DNA from: Massilia putida
GTDB taxonomy: Bacteria; Pseudomonadota; Gammaproteobacteria; Burkholderiales; Burkholderiaceae_D
Assembly: GCF_001941825.1 (NCBI RefSeq)
Contig: NZ_CP019038.1
Coordinates: forward strand, 4,774,001-4,838,000
Length of the DNA: 64,000 nt
Direction of reading: 5' to 3'
The translations under genes and the position numbers were made by a program. Shown here in pieces: positions 38,017-47,401 of the stretch (within the stretch, counting starts at the first letter, position 1; every line of letters starts with the position of its first letter). Under the pieces are notes generated by a model. It was not told where the DNA came from, did no database searches, and saw only the letters and a program-made list of their open reading frames with translations.

Positions 38017-39552
38017 TCACATGGGGCTGCGCCGGAGCGATCGGGCGAGCAGTAATACGCCCAGTCCCGCTGCCAGCACCGCGGCGGACGCGAACACCAT
38101 CCAGGTCGCGCCGTCCGTGGTCAGGGCGACGAGCAGCCAGCCGAGTCCCGCCCAGCAGAGGCTGCTGGTCAGTTCCAGCATCGTGCTCAGGAAATTTCCT
38201 TTGGCACGTGTTTTAAAATCACTGCGGGGCGCGGCACGCCCCGTCCACAACACGATCAGGCCGGCGCTCAGTACGGCCGCGCTGATCGTGAACGCGAAGA
38301 GCAGGCCGGCCAGCGGTGCGCGCACGATCAGCCACAGCAGCGGCAGCGCGACGACCAGCAGCGCCGGCATCGTGGCGGCGGCCAGCTTGGCCAACTGCAC
38401 GGTGCGCCGCGGCGCCGGTGCCGCCAGCAGCAGGTCGGGCGCGTCCTCGGCCGAGATCACGATCCAGGTCAGGCTGCCTGTCAGCGAACTGCACAGCAGC
38501 GTGAGGCCGGCGCCCAGCGCGGGACCGGTCGTGTCGCCGCGCAAGATCGGCAGCAGCATGGGCACGAGATAAATCAGCTGCAGCAGCACCTGTGCGATCA
38601 GGTGCGGGTCGCGCGCGATCAAGCGCCATTCCTTGATGACGATGGTGTCGAACAGGCTGCGGCGGAAACGGAAGCGCGGGGCGTCCGCCGGACGGGCGCG
38701 CACGCGGCCGATGCCGGCCGCCTGCTGCAGTCCGTGGACGAAGAAGCGATGCGTGCGGTTCACCGTCAGCGCGAACGCGAGCGCCGCCAGCAGCGCCGCG
38801 GCTAGCAGCGGCAGAGGCGCGCCAAGGATGGCCCGGCCGGGCAGCCACAGCGCACTCCCCGGGGCGAACAGGTGCCGGTTGGCGAATATGCCGAGGAGTT
38901 GCGGGCCGGCGCTGCCGTCGTGGCGCGTGAAGTTATACGCCTGCGACAACAGGAACACGAACGCCCCGGCGATGGCGGCCACGACCTGGGCCACGACGCG
39001 CGTGCGGCGGGCGCCGAGGATGCGCACGAGGGCCAGCGTCAGCAGCATGCCGGCGCAGGCCATGAGCATGGCGCAGGCGCAGATGATCACGTACAGGCCG
39101 AGCCAGCCCGGATGCCCCAGCACCAGGGCGATGTTGGCGAAGGGGCCGCCCAGGAACAGATACGGGGTCGCGGTGGCGGCGGCGATGCCGAGCAGGCGCA
39201 CGGCGAAGACGCTGCGCGATGGAAGCGGAGAAGAGAGCAACAGGTCCAGGTCGCCGCGCTCGAACATCGCCATCACGCAGCCCGACAGCGCGCTCGACAG
39301 CATGAAGGTCGCGCACACGAGCAGCATGGCGGTGAGCGGAATGGCCAGGAATACCTCGTCCATGCCGTCGCGGTCCAGCGCACGCAGCATCGCGAACGCG
39401 ACCAGGTGCAGCAGGGCCGACGCGACGATCCCGACGATCATGCCGACGTTTCCCCGGCCGCGCTTGCCGTTCTTGTTCAGCCCGGTGCCATACCAGGCCA
39501 TGCGCAATTCGTAGCCCAGCAGCCAGAGGATGCTTCCCGGTGCGGCATTCAT
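38017..39552 (-). CDS. ABC transporter permease
   Basis: 511 residues from the ATG at 39552, which overlaps the ATPase stop by four bases; the upstream in-frame extension lies inside the ATPase gene. About 12 hydrophobic segments with two similar halves, as in ABC-2 type exporter permeases. It forms one exporter with the ATPase and follows the lipoprotein gene. The substrate is unknown. Confidence 0.85.
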   Translation of the reverse strand: MNAAPGSILWLLGYELRMAWYGTGLNKNGKRGRGNVGMIVGIVASALLHLVAFAMLRALDRDGMDEVFLAIPLTAMLLVCATFMLSSALSGCVMAMFERGDLDLLLSSPLPSRSVFAVRLLGIAAATATPYLFLGGPFANIALVLGHPGWLGLYVIICACAMLMACAGMLLTLALVRILGARRTRVVAQVVAAIAGAFVFLLSQAYNFTRHDGSAGPQLLGIFANRHLFAPGSALWLPGRAILGAPLPLLAAALLAALAFALTVNRTHRFFVHGLQQAAGIGRVRARPADAPRFRFRRSLFDTIVIKEWRLIARDPHLIAQVLLQLIYLVPMLLPILRGDTTGPALGAGLTLLCSSLTGSLTWIVISAEDAPDLLLAAPAPRRTVQLAKLAAATMPALLVVALPLLWLIVRAPLAGLLFAFTISAAVLSAGLIVLWTGRAAPRSDFKTRAKGNFLSTMLELTSSLCWAGLGWLLVALTTDGATWMVFASAAVLAAGLGVLLLARSLRRSPM

Positions 39553-40289
39553 CCCGGCTGCCCTTCCGTCAGTTGCAGGAACACGTCTTCCAGGCTGCCG
39601 CCTTGCGTGCGTGCGCGCAGCTCGGCCAGCGTGCCCTCGGCGATGAGGCGGCCCTGGCGAATGATGCCGATGCGTTGCGCCAGGCGTTCCGCCACCTCGA
39701 GGATGTGCGTCGTCAGGATCACGGTGCCGCCTTGCTCGACGTGCGACACGAGCAGGTCCTTCACCTGACGTGCGGCGGCGGCGTCCAGGCCGGTCAGCGG
39801 TTCGTCCAGGATCAGCAGCTCCGGATCGTGGATCAGCGCGCCGGCCAGCGCCAGCTTCTGCTTCATCCCGCGCGAAAAACCCTCGGTCAGTTCGTGCGCG
39901 TGTTTCGTCAGGTCGAGCCAGTCGAGCAGGCGGCGCGCGCGCGGTTCGGCGTCTTGCGCACGGATGCCCCACAGGCCGGCGACGAATTCCAGGTATTCCG
40001 TCGGCTTGAGTTTCCCATACAGCAGCGGATCGTCCGGCAGGTAAGCCATGCCGCGCTTGGCGCCCGCCGGATCGCGCGCGAGGTCGATGCCGAGCACCTC
40101 GACGCTGCCTTCATCGGGCGCCAGCAGGCCCGTGACCATGCGCAGCGTCGTCGTCTTGCCGGCACCGTTGGGGCCCAGCAGCGCATACAGTTCGCCGCGC
40201 CGTACCGTCAGGTCGAGACCGTCGACGGCTGGGCGGCCGAAGGATTTGCGCAACGCGGACAGGCGCAGGGCGGGAGACGCTGTAGTCAT
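39549..40289 (-). CDS. ABC transporter ATP-binding protein
   Basis: 246 residues with Walker A GPNGAGKTT (about residues 39-47), a degenerate signature FSRGMKQKL in place of LSGGQ, and Walker B LLILDEPLTGLD. It is of the CcmA/ABC-2 exporter type and starts one base after the lipoprotein stop. Confidence 0.92.
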   Translation of the reverse strand: MTTASPALRLSALRKSFGRPAVDGLDLTVRRGELYALLGPNGAGKTTTLRMVTGLLAPDEGSVEVLGIDLARDPAGAKRGMAYLPDDPLLYGKLKPTEYLEFVAGLWGIRAQDAEPRARRLLDWLDLTKHAHELTEGFSRGMKQKLALAGALIHDPELLILDEPLTGLDAAAARQVKDLLVSHVEQGGTVILTTHILEVAERLAQRIGIIRQGRLIAEGTLAELRARTQGGSLEDVFLQLTEGQPG

Positions 40290-40290
40290 G

Positions 40291-40803
40291 TCAGGGCAGT
40301 TTGAAGGACGTGAGGAATTGTTCGACCTGCTCGGCCGGCAGCGCTTGTGTCTTGCCGAGCACGATCACCTGATAGAAGCGCTTGCCGCGCGATTCGAAAT
40401 GGCCGACAAGGCGCATCGGCACGCCCTGGCTGGTTCCGCTGGCATCGACGTCGCGCGTGGCGCGGTCGAGGTCCGCCGTCGCCTTCTCGCTGGTGACGGT
40501 GGCGCCGATGTTGCGCACCAGCGCGACCTGCATCGCTTCCAGCGCGGCCTGGGCGCGCGCCGCATCCGGCGCCTCGGCCGCGCCGACGGCGAACGTGGCG
40601 CCGTCGATCTCGGCCGCCGTCATCGTCATGGCGACCCGCATGCCGTCCAGGTCGATGTTGCGGGTGAAGGTGCTCGGCTTGGCCGGGAACATGACGCGGT
40701 ACGGGGCGTCTGGACTGGCATAGTCGCGCCAATTGTATTTGGGAGAGCAGGCCGCCAGCAGGCACAGGGCGGCCATGCGCACTACGAAGAGTCGTCTTGT
40801 CAT
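40291..40803 (-). CDS. Putative lipoprotein
   Basis: 170 residues starting MTRRLFVVRMAALCLLAAC, with the lipobox LAAC at residue 19, then a soluble domain of alternating strands and helices. Unrecognised family. It is the first gene of a tight operon with the ABC ATPase and permease, so it may act with that exporter. Confidence 0.75.
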   Translation of the reverse strand: MTRRLFVVRMAALCLLAACSPKYNWRDYASPDAPYRVMFPAKPSTFTRNIDLDGMRVAMTMTAAEIDGATFAVGAAEAPDAARAQAALEAMQVALVRNIGATVTSEKATADLDRATRDVDASGTSQGVPMRLVGHFESRGKRFYQVIVLGKTQALPAEQVEQFLTSFKLP

Positions 40804-41114
40804 GACGACATGGTAACAGGGCTTGCCCTGTGGCGAAACTGGGTCGCCCGTGAGTTCGATGGATATTCTCCAGTGGGCTGCAGAGGAGAGAAGTTGTCTT
40901 CCAGGATCTATGTTCACGCAAACATATTTGTCCTGAATACCAAGTAACCCTTAAATCAGGATGGTTGGTGTGTACACACCACAAATTCTTCTCCTATCTA
41001 CCTTGTCAGTTGTTTTTGGCTGGGGCTAAGCTGGTGTCGTATGATTATCATCATGCACTGCAGCAGACGCTGTGATCCGGTCCATCCGGCAAGCCTAATA
41101 TCACTGAGGACAAC
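40804..41114. other. Intergenic region between lipoprotein and GlxA-type gene
   Basis: 311 bp without a gene. It must hold the divergent promoters for both units and contains the perfect palindrome at 40966-40981. No coding frame of interest was seen. Confidence 0.6.
40966..40981. promoter_or_regulatory. 16-bp perfect palindrome, operator candidate
   Basis: TGGTGTGTACACACCA reads the same on both strands. It lies 134 bp before the regulator gene at 41115 in an AT-richer stretch. Confidence 0.5.
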
Positions 41115-42074
41115 ATGAAACGCAGAATCGGACTCTTGCTGCCCCCCGGCTTCCAGGCTCTGGACTTGATGGCAACGACGGTTTATGAATTCGCCAACGC
41201 CCTGTCCGACGAACCTTGTTACGAAGTCACGATCCTGTCCGAGCACGGCGGCTCGATGACCAGCTCGTCGGGCATCAACGTGCTGACGGAGGCCGTCATG
41301 CGTTACGATTACGACACCCTGCTGGTGGCAGGGCAGATGGTGCCGCGCCGTCCGTCGTCGCCGGGCTTCATCGAGATCTTGCGCCAGGCCAGCGTGCACT
41401 CGCGCCGCGTGGGCAGCATCTGCACGGGGGCGTTCCTGCTGGCCGAAGCGGGCCTGTTGGATGGCAAGCGCGCCACCACGCACTGGGCGCTGGCGCGCGA
41501 CCTGCAGCGCATGTATCCGAAAGTGCGCGTCGAGGAAGACCGCATCTTCATCAATGAGGGCAATATCTGGACGTCCGCCGGTATGACCGCGTGCGTCGAT
41601 CTGTGCCTGGCCCTCGTCGAAAGCGACCATGGCATCGAGCTGTCGCGCAACATCGCCCGCAAGCTGGTGGTCTACCACCGCCGCAGCGGCGGCCAGTCGC
41701 AGTTCTCGGCCCTGCTGGAACTGGAGCCGAAATCCGACCGCATCCAGCAGGCATTGGCCTACGCCAAGACCCATTTGCGCAAGCCGCTGTCCGTGGACGA
41801 GTTGGCCGAAGCGGCCAACCTGAGCACGCGCCAGTTCAGCCGCACCTTCCGCATCGAGACGGGCCAGTCGCCCGCGCGCGCGATCGAGGTGCTGCGCGTG
41901 GAAGCGGCACGCGCCATGATCGAGGGCAGCAACCACTCGATCGACGTGGTGGCGCGCGAGACCGGCTTCTCCGATCCCGAGCGCATGCGCCGCGCCTTCC
42001 TGCGCGCCTTCGGCCAGCCGCCCCAGGCCATCAAGCGCGCGGCACGCGAGCAGGCATCGGCCGGGCTCGCCTGA
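41115..42074 (+). CDS. GlxA-family regulator (DJ-1/PfpI + AraC HTH)
   Basis: 319 residues: DJ-1/PfpI-like domain (about residues 4-165) with the nucleophile-elbow Cys in SICTGAF and AGLLDGKRATTHW, followed by an AraC-type double HTH (about residues 220-312). GlxA-type regulators respond to metabolites such as glycine betaine or amino acids; the ligand here is unknown. TGAGGACAACATG gives the start. Confidence 0.88.
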   Translation: MKRRIGLLLPPGFQALDLMATTVYEFANALSDEPCYEVTILSEHGGSMTSSSGINVLTEAVMRYDYDTLLVAGQMVPRRPSSPGFIEILRQASVHSRRVGSICTGAFLLAEAGLLDGKRATTHWALARDLQRMYPKVRVEEDRIFINEGNIWTSAGMTACVDLCLALVESDHGIELSRNIARKLVVYHRRSGGQSQFSALLELEPKSDRIQQALAYAKTHLRKPLSVDELAEAANLSTRQFSRTFRIETGQSPARAIEVLRVEAARAMIEGSNHSIDVVARETGFSDPERMRRAFLRAFGQPPQAIKRAAREQASAGLA

Positions 42075-42083
42075 TTCCCCGTA

Positions 42084-43610
42084 TCAGCGATCGCGTAAGC
42101 CGCGCCGGTACTGGATCGCCTCGGCCACGTGGGCGGGCTTCACCGTCTCGGATTCCGCCAGGTCGGCGACCGTGCGCGCCACCTTGAGCACGCGGTGGTA
42201 GGCGCGCGCCGACCAGTGCAGGTGCTGCATAGCGTCGCCCAGCAGCCGCTCGGCGGCGTCGTCGAGGCGGCAGTGGGTGTCGATCTCGCGCGTCGTCAGC
42301 TTTTGATTGGCCTTGCCCTGGCGCGCCAGCTGGCGCGCATGCGCGCACGCGACTCTTTCCGCGATGGCCGCGCTCGGCTCCCCGTCGGCCAGTTGGGCCA
42401 TCGTGTCCGGCGCCATCGCCGTCATGGGCACCTGGATGTCGATGCGGTCGAGGAGGGGGCCGGAAATGCGGTCCTGGTAGCGCTGGACGGCGTCCGGCGT
42501 GCAGCGGCATTTATTTGATGGATGGCCCAGCCAGCCGCACGGGCACGGATTCATCGCCGCGATCAATTGAAAGTTCGCGGGGAAGTCGGCCTGGCGGGCA
42601 GCGCGCGAGATCGTGATGGCGCCCGTTTCCAGCGGTTCGCGCAGTACTTCCAGCACCTTGCGGTCGAATTCCGGGAGCTCGTCCAGGAACAGGACGCCGT
42701 GATGGGCCAGCGAAATTTCTCCGGGCCGCGGCACTTGTCCCCCGCCGACGAGGGCCACGCCGGAACTCGTGTGGTGCGGATTGCGGAACGGCCGCCGTCG
42801 CCAACGTTCGATGGCGAAGCTGCCGGCCAGCGACTGGAGCGCGGCCGTCTCCAGCGCTTCGTCCTCGCACATCGGCGGCAGCAGGCCGGGGAAGCGGGAC
42901 GCCAGCATGCTCTTGCCGGCGCCCGGCGGTCCGATCAGCAGCACGGAGTGAAGGCCCGCGGCCGCCACCTCGAGCGCGCGCTTGACCTGCTGCTGGCCCT
43001 TGACGTCGGCGAAGTCCGGGTACACGGGCGCATCATCGGACGACGCGGGCCGGTAGCGCTGCAAGCGCGCGTCGTCGGCCTTGGCGGCGAAGTGCGCACA
43101 CACCTCCAGCAACGAGCGGGCGGGATAGATGGCGGCGTCCGTCACGAGCGCCGCTTCGTCCGCGTTCGCCCAGGGCAGCACGAAGGCGCGCGCCGGCGCG
43201 TCGCCATCGGTGTGCCGGCGCAGCATCGCGAAACTCATCGCCAGCGCGCCACGCACGGGGCGCAGTTCTCCCGACAGCGACAGTTCGCCGGCGAATTCAT
43301 AGCCGTCCAGCGCCGCGGCCGGGATCTGTTCGGACGCGGCCAGGATGCCCAGCGCGATGGGCAAGTCGAACCGGCCCGATTCCTTGGGCAGTTCGGCCGG
43401 CGCGAGGTTGATCGTGATGCGCCGGCTCGGGACCTCGAAGCCCGAGTTCTGCAGCGCGGCGCGTACGCGGTCCTTCGACTCGCGCACCTCGGCGTCGGCA
43501 AGACCCACGATATTCATGGCCGGCAGCCCGTTGGCCAGGTGGACTTCCACGCTGACGGCGGGCGCTTCCATGCCGGCGAGGGCGCGGCTCCTGAGGACGG
43601 CGAGGCTCAA
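42084..43610 (-). CDS. comM: YifB/ComM family Mg-chelatase-like AAA ATPase
   Basis: 508 residues: N-terminal ChlI/Lon-protease-like domain (about residues 20-140), AAA domain with Walker A GPPGAGKSML (about residues 218-227), Walker B VLFLDELPE, and a C-terminal Mg-chelatase domain. ComM is a helicase that helps branch migration during natural transformation. It is full length. It converges on the GlxA-type gene. Confidence 0.92.
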   Translation of the reverse strand: MSLAVLRSRALAGMEAPAVSVEVHLANGLPAMNIVGLADAEVRESKDRVRAALQNSGFEVPSRRITINLAPAELPKESGRFDLPIALGILAASEQIPAAALDGYEFAGELSLSGELRPVRGALAMSFAMLRRHTDGDAPARAFVLPWANADEAALVTDAAIYPARSLLEVCAHFAAKADDARLQRYRPASSDDAPVYPDFADVKGQQQVKRALEVAAAGLHSVLLIGPPGAGKSMLASRFPGLLPPMCEDEALETAALQSLAGSFAIERWRRRPFRNPHHTSSGVALVGGGQVPRPGEISLAHHGVLFLDELPEFDRKVLEVLREPLETGAITISRAARQADFPANFQLIAAMNPCPCGWLGHPSNKCRCTPDAVQRYQDRISGPLLDRIDIQVPMTAMAPDTMAQLADGEPSAAIAERVACAHARQLARQGKANQKLTTREIDTHCRLDDAAERLLGDAMQHLHWSARAYHRVLKVARTVADLAESETVKPAHVAEAIQYRRGLRDR

Positions 43611-43660
43611 TCGGGTTCCTTCAGCGGTGGACGAGGCCTCATCTTAGGCAAGCGGAACGG

Positions 43661-43685
43661 ATGCCTGTTGAGAGGGGACAGGCAT
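43661..43685. repeat. Inverted repeat upstream of comM
   Basis: ATGCCTGT and ACAGGCAT are perfect 8-bp arms around nine bases, about 50 bp before the comM start. It could be an operator or a hairpin; there is no T run. Confidence 0.45.
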
Positions 43686-43763
43686 GGACACCGAACTTTT
43701 TTCGCGTGCGCTCTGGTAATGTAGCGGGCCCGGCCGCCTGGCCGGCCTTGATCCTATCGACGC

Positions 43764-44057
43764 ATGCCCAGACTGATTCTTGCCCTGCTTGCCCTCGCGC
43801 TCCTGTTCTGCCTGCTGTGCGGGCCTGTGACGTGGGTGGCGCTGCGCCTGTGGCGGCGCGGGGATCCGGGCGCGTTCCGGCCGCTGCGGGCCGTATGGAT
43901 CGCGCAAGTGGCGCTGGCGTGTGCGTTGGTCTTTGCAGCGGACAGCGCCGGGTTGACCAATCCGGTGGGCTGGATGGTGGCGATCGTGCTCGCGGTCAGC
44001 CTGGGCGGCGCGGCCTTGTTCGCGGCGTGGCGGTTGATGGTGCGGTTCGCGAGGTGA
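43764..44057 (+). CDS. Small membrane protein, hypothetical
   Basis: 97 residues with three hydrophobic segments (about residues 3-28, 42-60, 65-90) joined by basic loops. I do not recognise the family. Codon use and GC at third positions look genuine. It stands between comM (divergent) and ubiK (convergent). Moderate confidence that it is expressed. Confidence 0.6.
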   Translation: MPRLILALLALALLFCLLCGPVTWVALRLWRRGDPGAFRPLRAVWIAQVALACALVFAADSAGLTNPVGWMVAIVLAVSLGGAALFAAWRLMVRFAR

Positions 44058-44083
44058 GGGCGGCGCAAGGCCGCCCGTAGGGC

Positions 44084-44332
44084 TCAAGCCTTGGTATCGG
44101 CGGCCGCCAGCTTTGCTTCCAGTTCGGCCACGCGCAGTTCGAGCGCGTCGAGCTTGGCGCGCGTCTTCGCCAGCACCTGGGCCTGGATGTCGAACTCTTC
44201 GCGCGTCACGAGGTCGAGCTTCGAAAAACCCTGGGTCATCATCGCCTTGACGTTGCGTTCGATGTCCTTGGCGGGCGAGTTCTCGAAGACTTCGTTGAGC
44301 TTGCCCTGCAAATCATTAAAAAAATTGTTCAT
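44084..44332 (-). CDS. ubiK: Ubiquinone biosynthesis accessory factor UbiK (BMFP/YqiC)
   Basis: 82 residues: an amphipathic N-terminal half (FFNDLQGKLNEVFENSPAKDIERNVKA) and a C-terminal coiled coil (about residues 47-78). This is the BMFP fold; UbiK helps late ubiquinone synthesis steps with UbiJ. Its start faces the glnK-operon control region. Confidence 0.87.
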   Translation of the reverse strand: MNNFFNDLQGKLNEVFENSPAKDIERNVKAMMTQGFSKLDLVTREEFDIQAQVLAKTRAKLDALELRVAELEAKLAAADTKA

Positions 44333-44360
44333 TTCACACTATTCCTTGAGTCGGCGCGCC

Positions 44361-44375
44361 GCACCAATGTGGTGC
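44361..44375 (+). promoter_or_regulatory. NtrC binding site
   Basis: GCACCAATGTGGTGC is a perfect GCACCA-N3-TGGTGC dyad, the NtrC consensus, 126 bp before the -24 element. A weaker second copy, GCACCGTGACGGCGC, lies at 44398-44412. Confidence 0.8.
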
Positions 44376-44500
44376 GCATGGTCCTGAATTGGTGCGTGCA
44401 CCGTGACGGCGCACGCGTCCTGGTCTCGTTTGTTTTTTGAAACCAAAAAAGTGGGGGCATAAGGCGCGAAAAACAAGCGAGTACCGGGGCCGACAAGGGG

Positions 44501-44516
44501 TGGCACGCATCCTGCT
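44501..44516 (+). promoter_or_regulatory. Sigma-54 promoter of the porin-glnK-amtB operon
   Basis: TGGCAC-N5-CTGCT keeps the -24 box in full and all but one base of the -12 box. Together with the NtrC site it indicates induction under nitrogen limitation. Confidence 0.8.
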
Positions 44517-44599
44517 AATCAACCATAAACCATAACGAGGTCGCGATCCCGGATTGTAAACCGCAACTCAAGAATATGTTCAACTACAAGGGAGTGTGT

Positions 44600-45346
44600 A
44601 TGAAGCGTCGTAACAGCAATTGGCCCCACGTTGCAGTATTGGCCGTCAGCCTGTGGAGCCTTGGCATCGGGCTGGCCGGCGCCGAGGAGCAGAAGCCGGA
44701 CAATGAGGTGAGCTTCAATGCGGCGCTGACGAGCGATTATCGCTACCGCGGCATTTCCCAATCGCGTCTGGACCCCGCGCTGCAGGGCGGCGCCGACTAC
44801 ACCCACAACCCGACCGGCCTGTACGCGGGCACCTGGCTGTCCACCATCAAGTGGACCAAGGATGCGGGCGGCAGCGGCGACGTCGAATGGGATTTCTACG
44901 GCGGCAAGCGCGGCAACATCACCAGCGACATCACCTATGACGTGGGCGGCCTGTACTACTTCTACCCGAGCAACGGCCTGCATCCGAATGCCAACACCTT
45001 CGAACTGTACGGGCAGCTCGGTTTCGGCCCGGCCTACGTCAAGTACTCGCATTCGCTGACGAACCTGTTCGGCACGGCCGACAGCAAGGGCAGCGGCTAC
45101 CTGGACATCGGCGCCAACGTCGACGTCGGCAGCGGCTTCACGCTGAACCTGCATGCCGGCCGCCAGAACGTGCGTCATAACGGTTCGCTTTCCTACATTG
45201 ACTACAAGCTCGGCGTGACCAAGGACCTGGGCGTCTGCTCGGTGGCCCTGGCGTGGATCAAGGCCGACACCAGTGCCTACCGGAGCCCGTCCGCGGAAAA
45301 CCTGGGCAAGTCCGCGGCCCTGCTCACTGTTTCAAAAACTTTCTGA
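44600..45346 (+). CDS. TorF-family putative porin (TIGR02001-like)
   Basis: 248 residues from the ATG at 44600, which has GGAG upstream; an in-frame ATG at 44576 is less likely. Signal peptide (about residues 1-31), then NAALTSDYRYRGISQS, the hallmark of this outer membrane barrel family, ending in Phe. Members often precede glnK-amtB in beta-proteobacteria, as here (12 bp before glnK), so it probably helps nitrogen compounds cross the outer membrane. Confidence 0.85.
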   Translation: MKRRNSNWPHVAVLAVSLWSLGIGLAGAEEQKPDNEVSFNAALTSDYRYRGISQSRLDPALQGGADYTHNPTGLYAGTWLSTIKWTKDAGGSGDVEWDFYGGKRGNITSDITYDVGGLYYFYPSNGLHPNANTFELYGQLGFGPAYVKYSHSLTNLFGTADSKGSGYLDIGANVDVGSGFTLNLHAGRQNVRHNGSLSYIDYKLGVTKDLGVCSVALAWIKADTSAYRSPSAENLGKSAALLTVSKTF

Positions 45347-45697
<351 letters not shown>

Positions 45698-45707
45698 GGG
45701 GAATCCG

Positions 45708-47258
45708 ATGATCCACACCATCACAAAACTGATCGCAGGCGTATCCGTCGCCATGGCGCTGGCCGCATCCGCCCCGGCCCTGGCCCAGGATGCCGCCAAA
45801 CCGGCAGCAATCGCCGCTGCCGCACCGGCCGCCAGCGCACCGGCCGCCCCGGCGGCCGCGGCACCGGCAGCATCGGCGCCTGTCGCTGCGGCCGCTGCCG
45901 CCCCGGCCGCCCCGGCCGCCGCCGCCGCACCGACCCCGCAGAAGGGCGACACCGCCTGGATGATGGTCGCCACCCTGCTGGTGATCATGATGACGATCCC
46001 GGGCCTGGCCCTGTTCTACGGCGGCCTGGTCCGCTCCAAGAACATGCTGTCCGTGCTGCTGCAGGTCTTCATGATCTTCGCCGTCATCATCGTGCTGTGG
46101 TGCCTGTACGGCTACTCGCTGGCGTTCACGGAGAACACCGCGTTCATCGGCGGCTTCGACCGTCTGTTCCTGAACGGCATCTGGGATCCGGCCAAGGCCA
46201 CGTTCGCGACGGCGGCCACCTTCAGCAAGGGCGTCGTCATCCCCGAGTTCGTCTACGTGGCGTTCCAGGGCACGTTCGCGGCCATTACCTGCGGCCTGAT
46301 CATCGGCGCCTTCGCCGAGCGCGCCCGCTTCTCGGCCGTGCTGCTGTTCGTCGTGCTGTGGTTCACGTTCGGCTACCTGCCGGTCGCCCACATGGTCTGG
46401 TTCTGGACCGGTCCGGACGCCATCACCGCCGCCACCCTCGACGCCGAGACCGCCAAGGCCGGCTGGCTGTTCCAGAAGGGCGCCCTCGACTTCGCGGGCG
46501 GCACCGTGGTGCACATCAACGCCGCTATCGCCGGCCTCGTCGGTGCAGTCCTGATCGGCAAGCGCGTCGGCTACGGCCGTGAATCGATGGCGCCGCACTC
46601 GCTGACGATGACCATGATCGGCGCCTCGCTGCTGTGGGTGGGCTGGTTCGGCTTCAATGCCGGTTCGGCCCTGGAAGCGGGCGACGTCGCCGCGCTGGCC
46701 TTCATCAACACCCTGCTGGCCACCGCCGCCGCCACCGTGTCGTGGGTCTTCGGCGAGTGGATCACCAAGGGCAAGCCGTCGATGCTGGGCGGCGCCTCGG
46801 GTGCCGTCGCCGGCCTCGTCGCCATCACCCCGGCCTGCGGCTACGTCGGTCCGATGGGCGCACTGATCATCGGCCTCGTCGCCGGCATCGTCTGCCTGTG
46901 GGGCGTGAACGGCCTGAAGCGCATGATCGGCGCCGACGACTCGCTGGACGTGTTCGGCGTGCACGGCGTGGGCGGTATCCTGGGCGCGCTGCTGACCGGC
47001 GTGTTCGCGGCACCGCAACTGGGCGGCCAGGGCATCTTCGACTACGTCACCAACAAGATGTCCGCCGATCCGTACTCGATCGCCCACCAGGTGCTGGTGC
47101 AGGCGGAAGCCGTCGGCACCACCATCGTGTGGTCGGCCGTCGTCTCGTTCATTGCCTACAAGATCGTCGACGTCGTGGTCGGCCTGCGTGTCCCCGAGGA
47201 CGAGGAGCGCGAAGGCCTGGACATCACGAGCCACGGCGAGCAGGCTTATCACTCCTGA
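45708..47258 (+). CDS. amtB: Ammonium transporter AmtB with Ala/Pro-rich N-terminal linker
   Basis: 516 residues. After a signal peptide (about residues 1-26) comes an unusual stretch of about 50 residues made nearly only of Ala and Pro, then the 11-helix Amt core with the GGLVRSKN start, DFAGGTVVHINAAIAGL (pore His) and DVFGVHGVGGILG (second pore His). Both channel histidines are present, so transport should be intact. It is third in the operon and ends at a strong terminator. Confidence 0.93.
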   Translation: MIHTITKLIAGVSVAMALAASAPALAQDAAKPAAIAAAAPAASAPAAPAAAAPAASAPVAAAAAAPAAPAAAAAPTPQKGDTAWMMVATLLVIMMTIPGLALFYGGLVRSKNMLSVLLQVFMIFAVIIVLWCLYGYSLAFTENTAFIGGFDRLFLNGIWDPAKATFATAATFSKGVVIPEFVYVAFQGTFAAITCGLIIGAFAERARFSAVLLFVVLWFTFGYLPVAHMVWFWTGPDAITAATLDAETAKAGWLFQKGALDFAGGTVVHINAAIAGLVGAVLIGKRVGYGRESMAPHSLTMTMIGASLLWVGWFGFNAGSALEAGDVAALAFINTLLATAAATVSWVFGEWITKGKPSMLGGASGAVAGLVAITPACGYVGPMGALIIGLVAGIVCLWGVNGLKRMIGADDSLDVFGVHGVGGILGALLTGVFAAPQLGGQGIFDYVTNKMSADPYSIAHQVLVQAEAVGTTIVWSAVVSFIAYKIVDVVVGLRVPEDEEREGLDITSHGEQAYHS

Positions 47259-47281
47259 TTGTCAATCCGTTAATTCGGTTC

Positions 47282-47309
47282 AAAAAAGCGCCTTTCGGGG
47301 CGCTTTTTT
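47282..47309 (+). terminator. Terminator of the glnK-amtB operon
   Basis: AAAAAAGCGCC and its complement GGCGCTTTTTT form a long stem around TTTCG and end in a T run. It could work in both directions. Confidence 0.93.
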
Positions 47310-47401
47310 ATTTCCTGAACGAATAAGGGACTTTAAAAAACGTTCGTCAGCCCCAATCTCGGCTTACCATATCGCCAAGAAGCCCGAAGGACGTCATTTT
47401 T

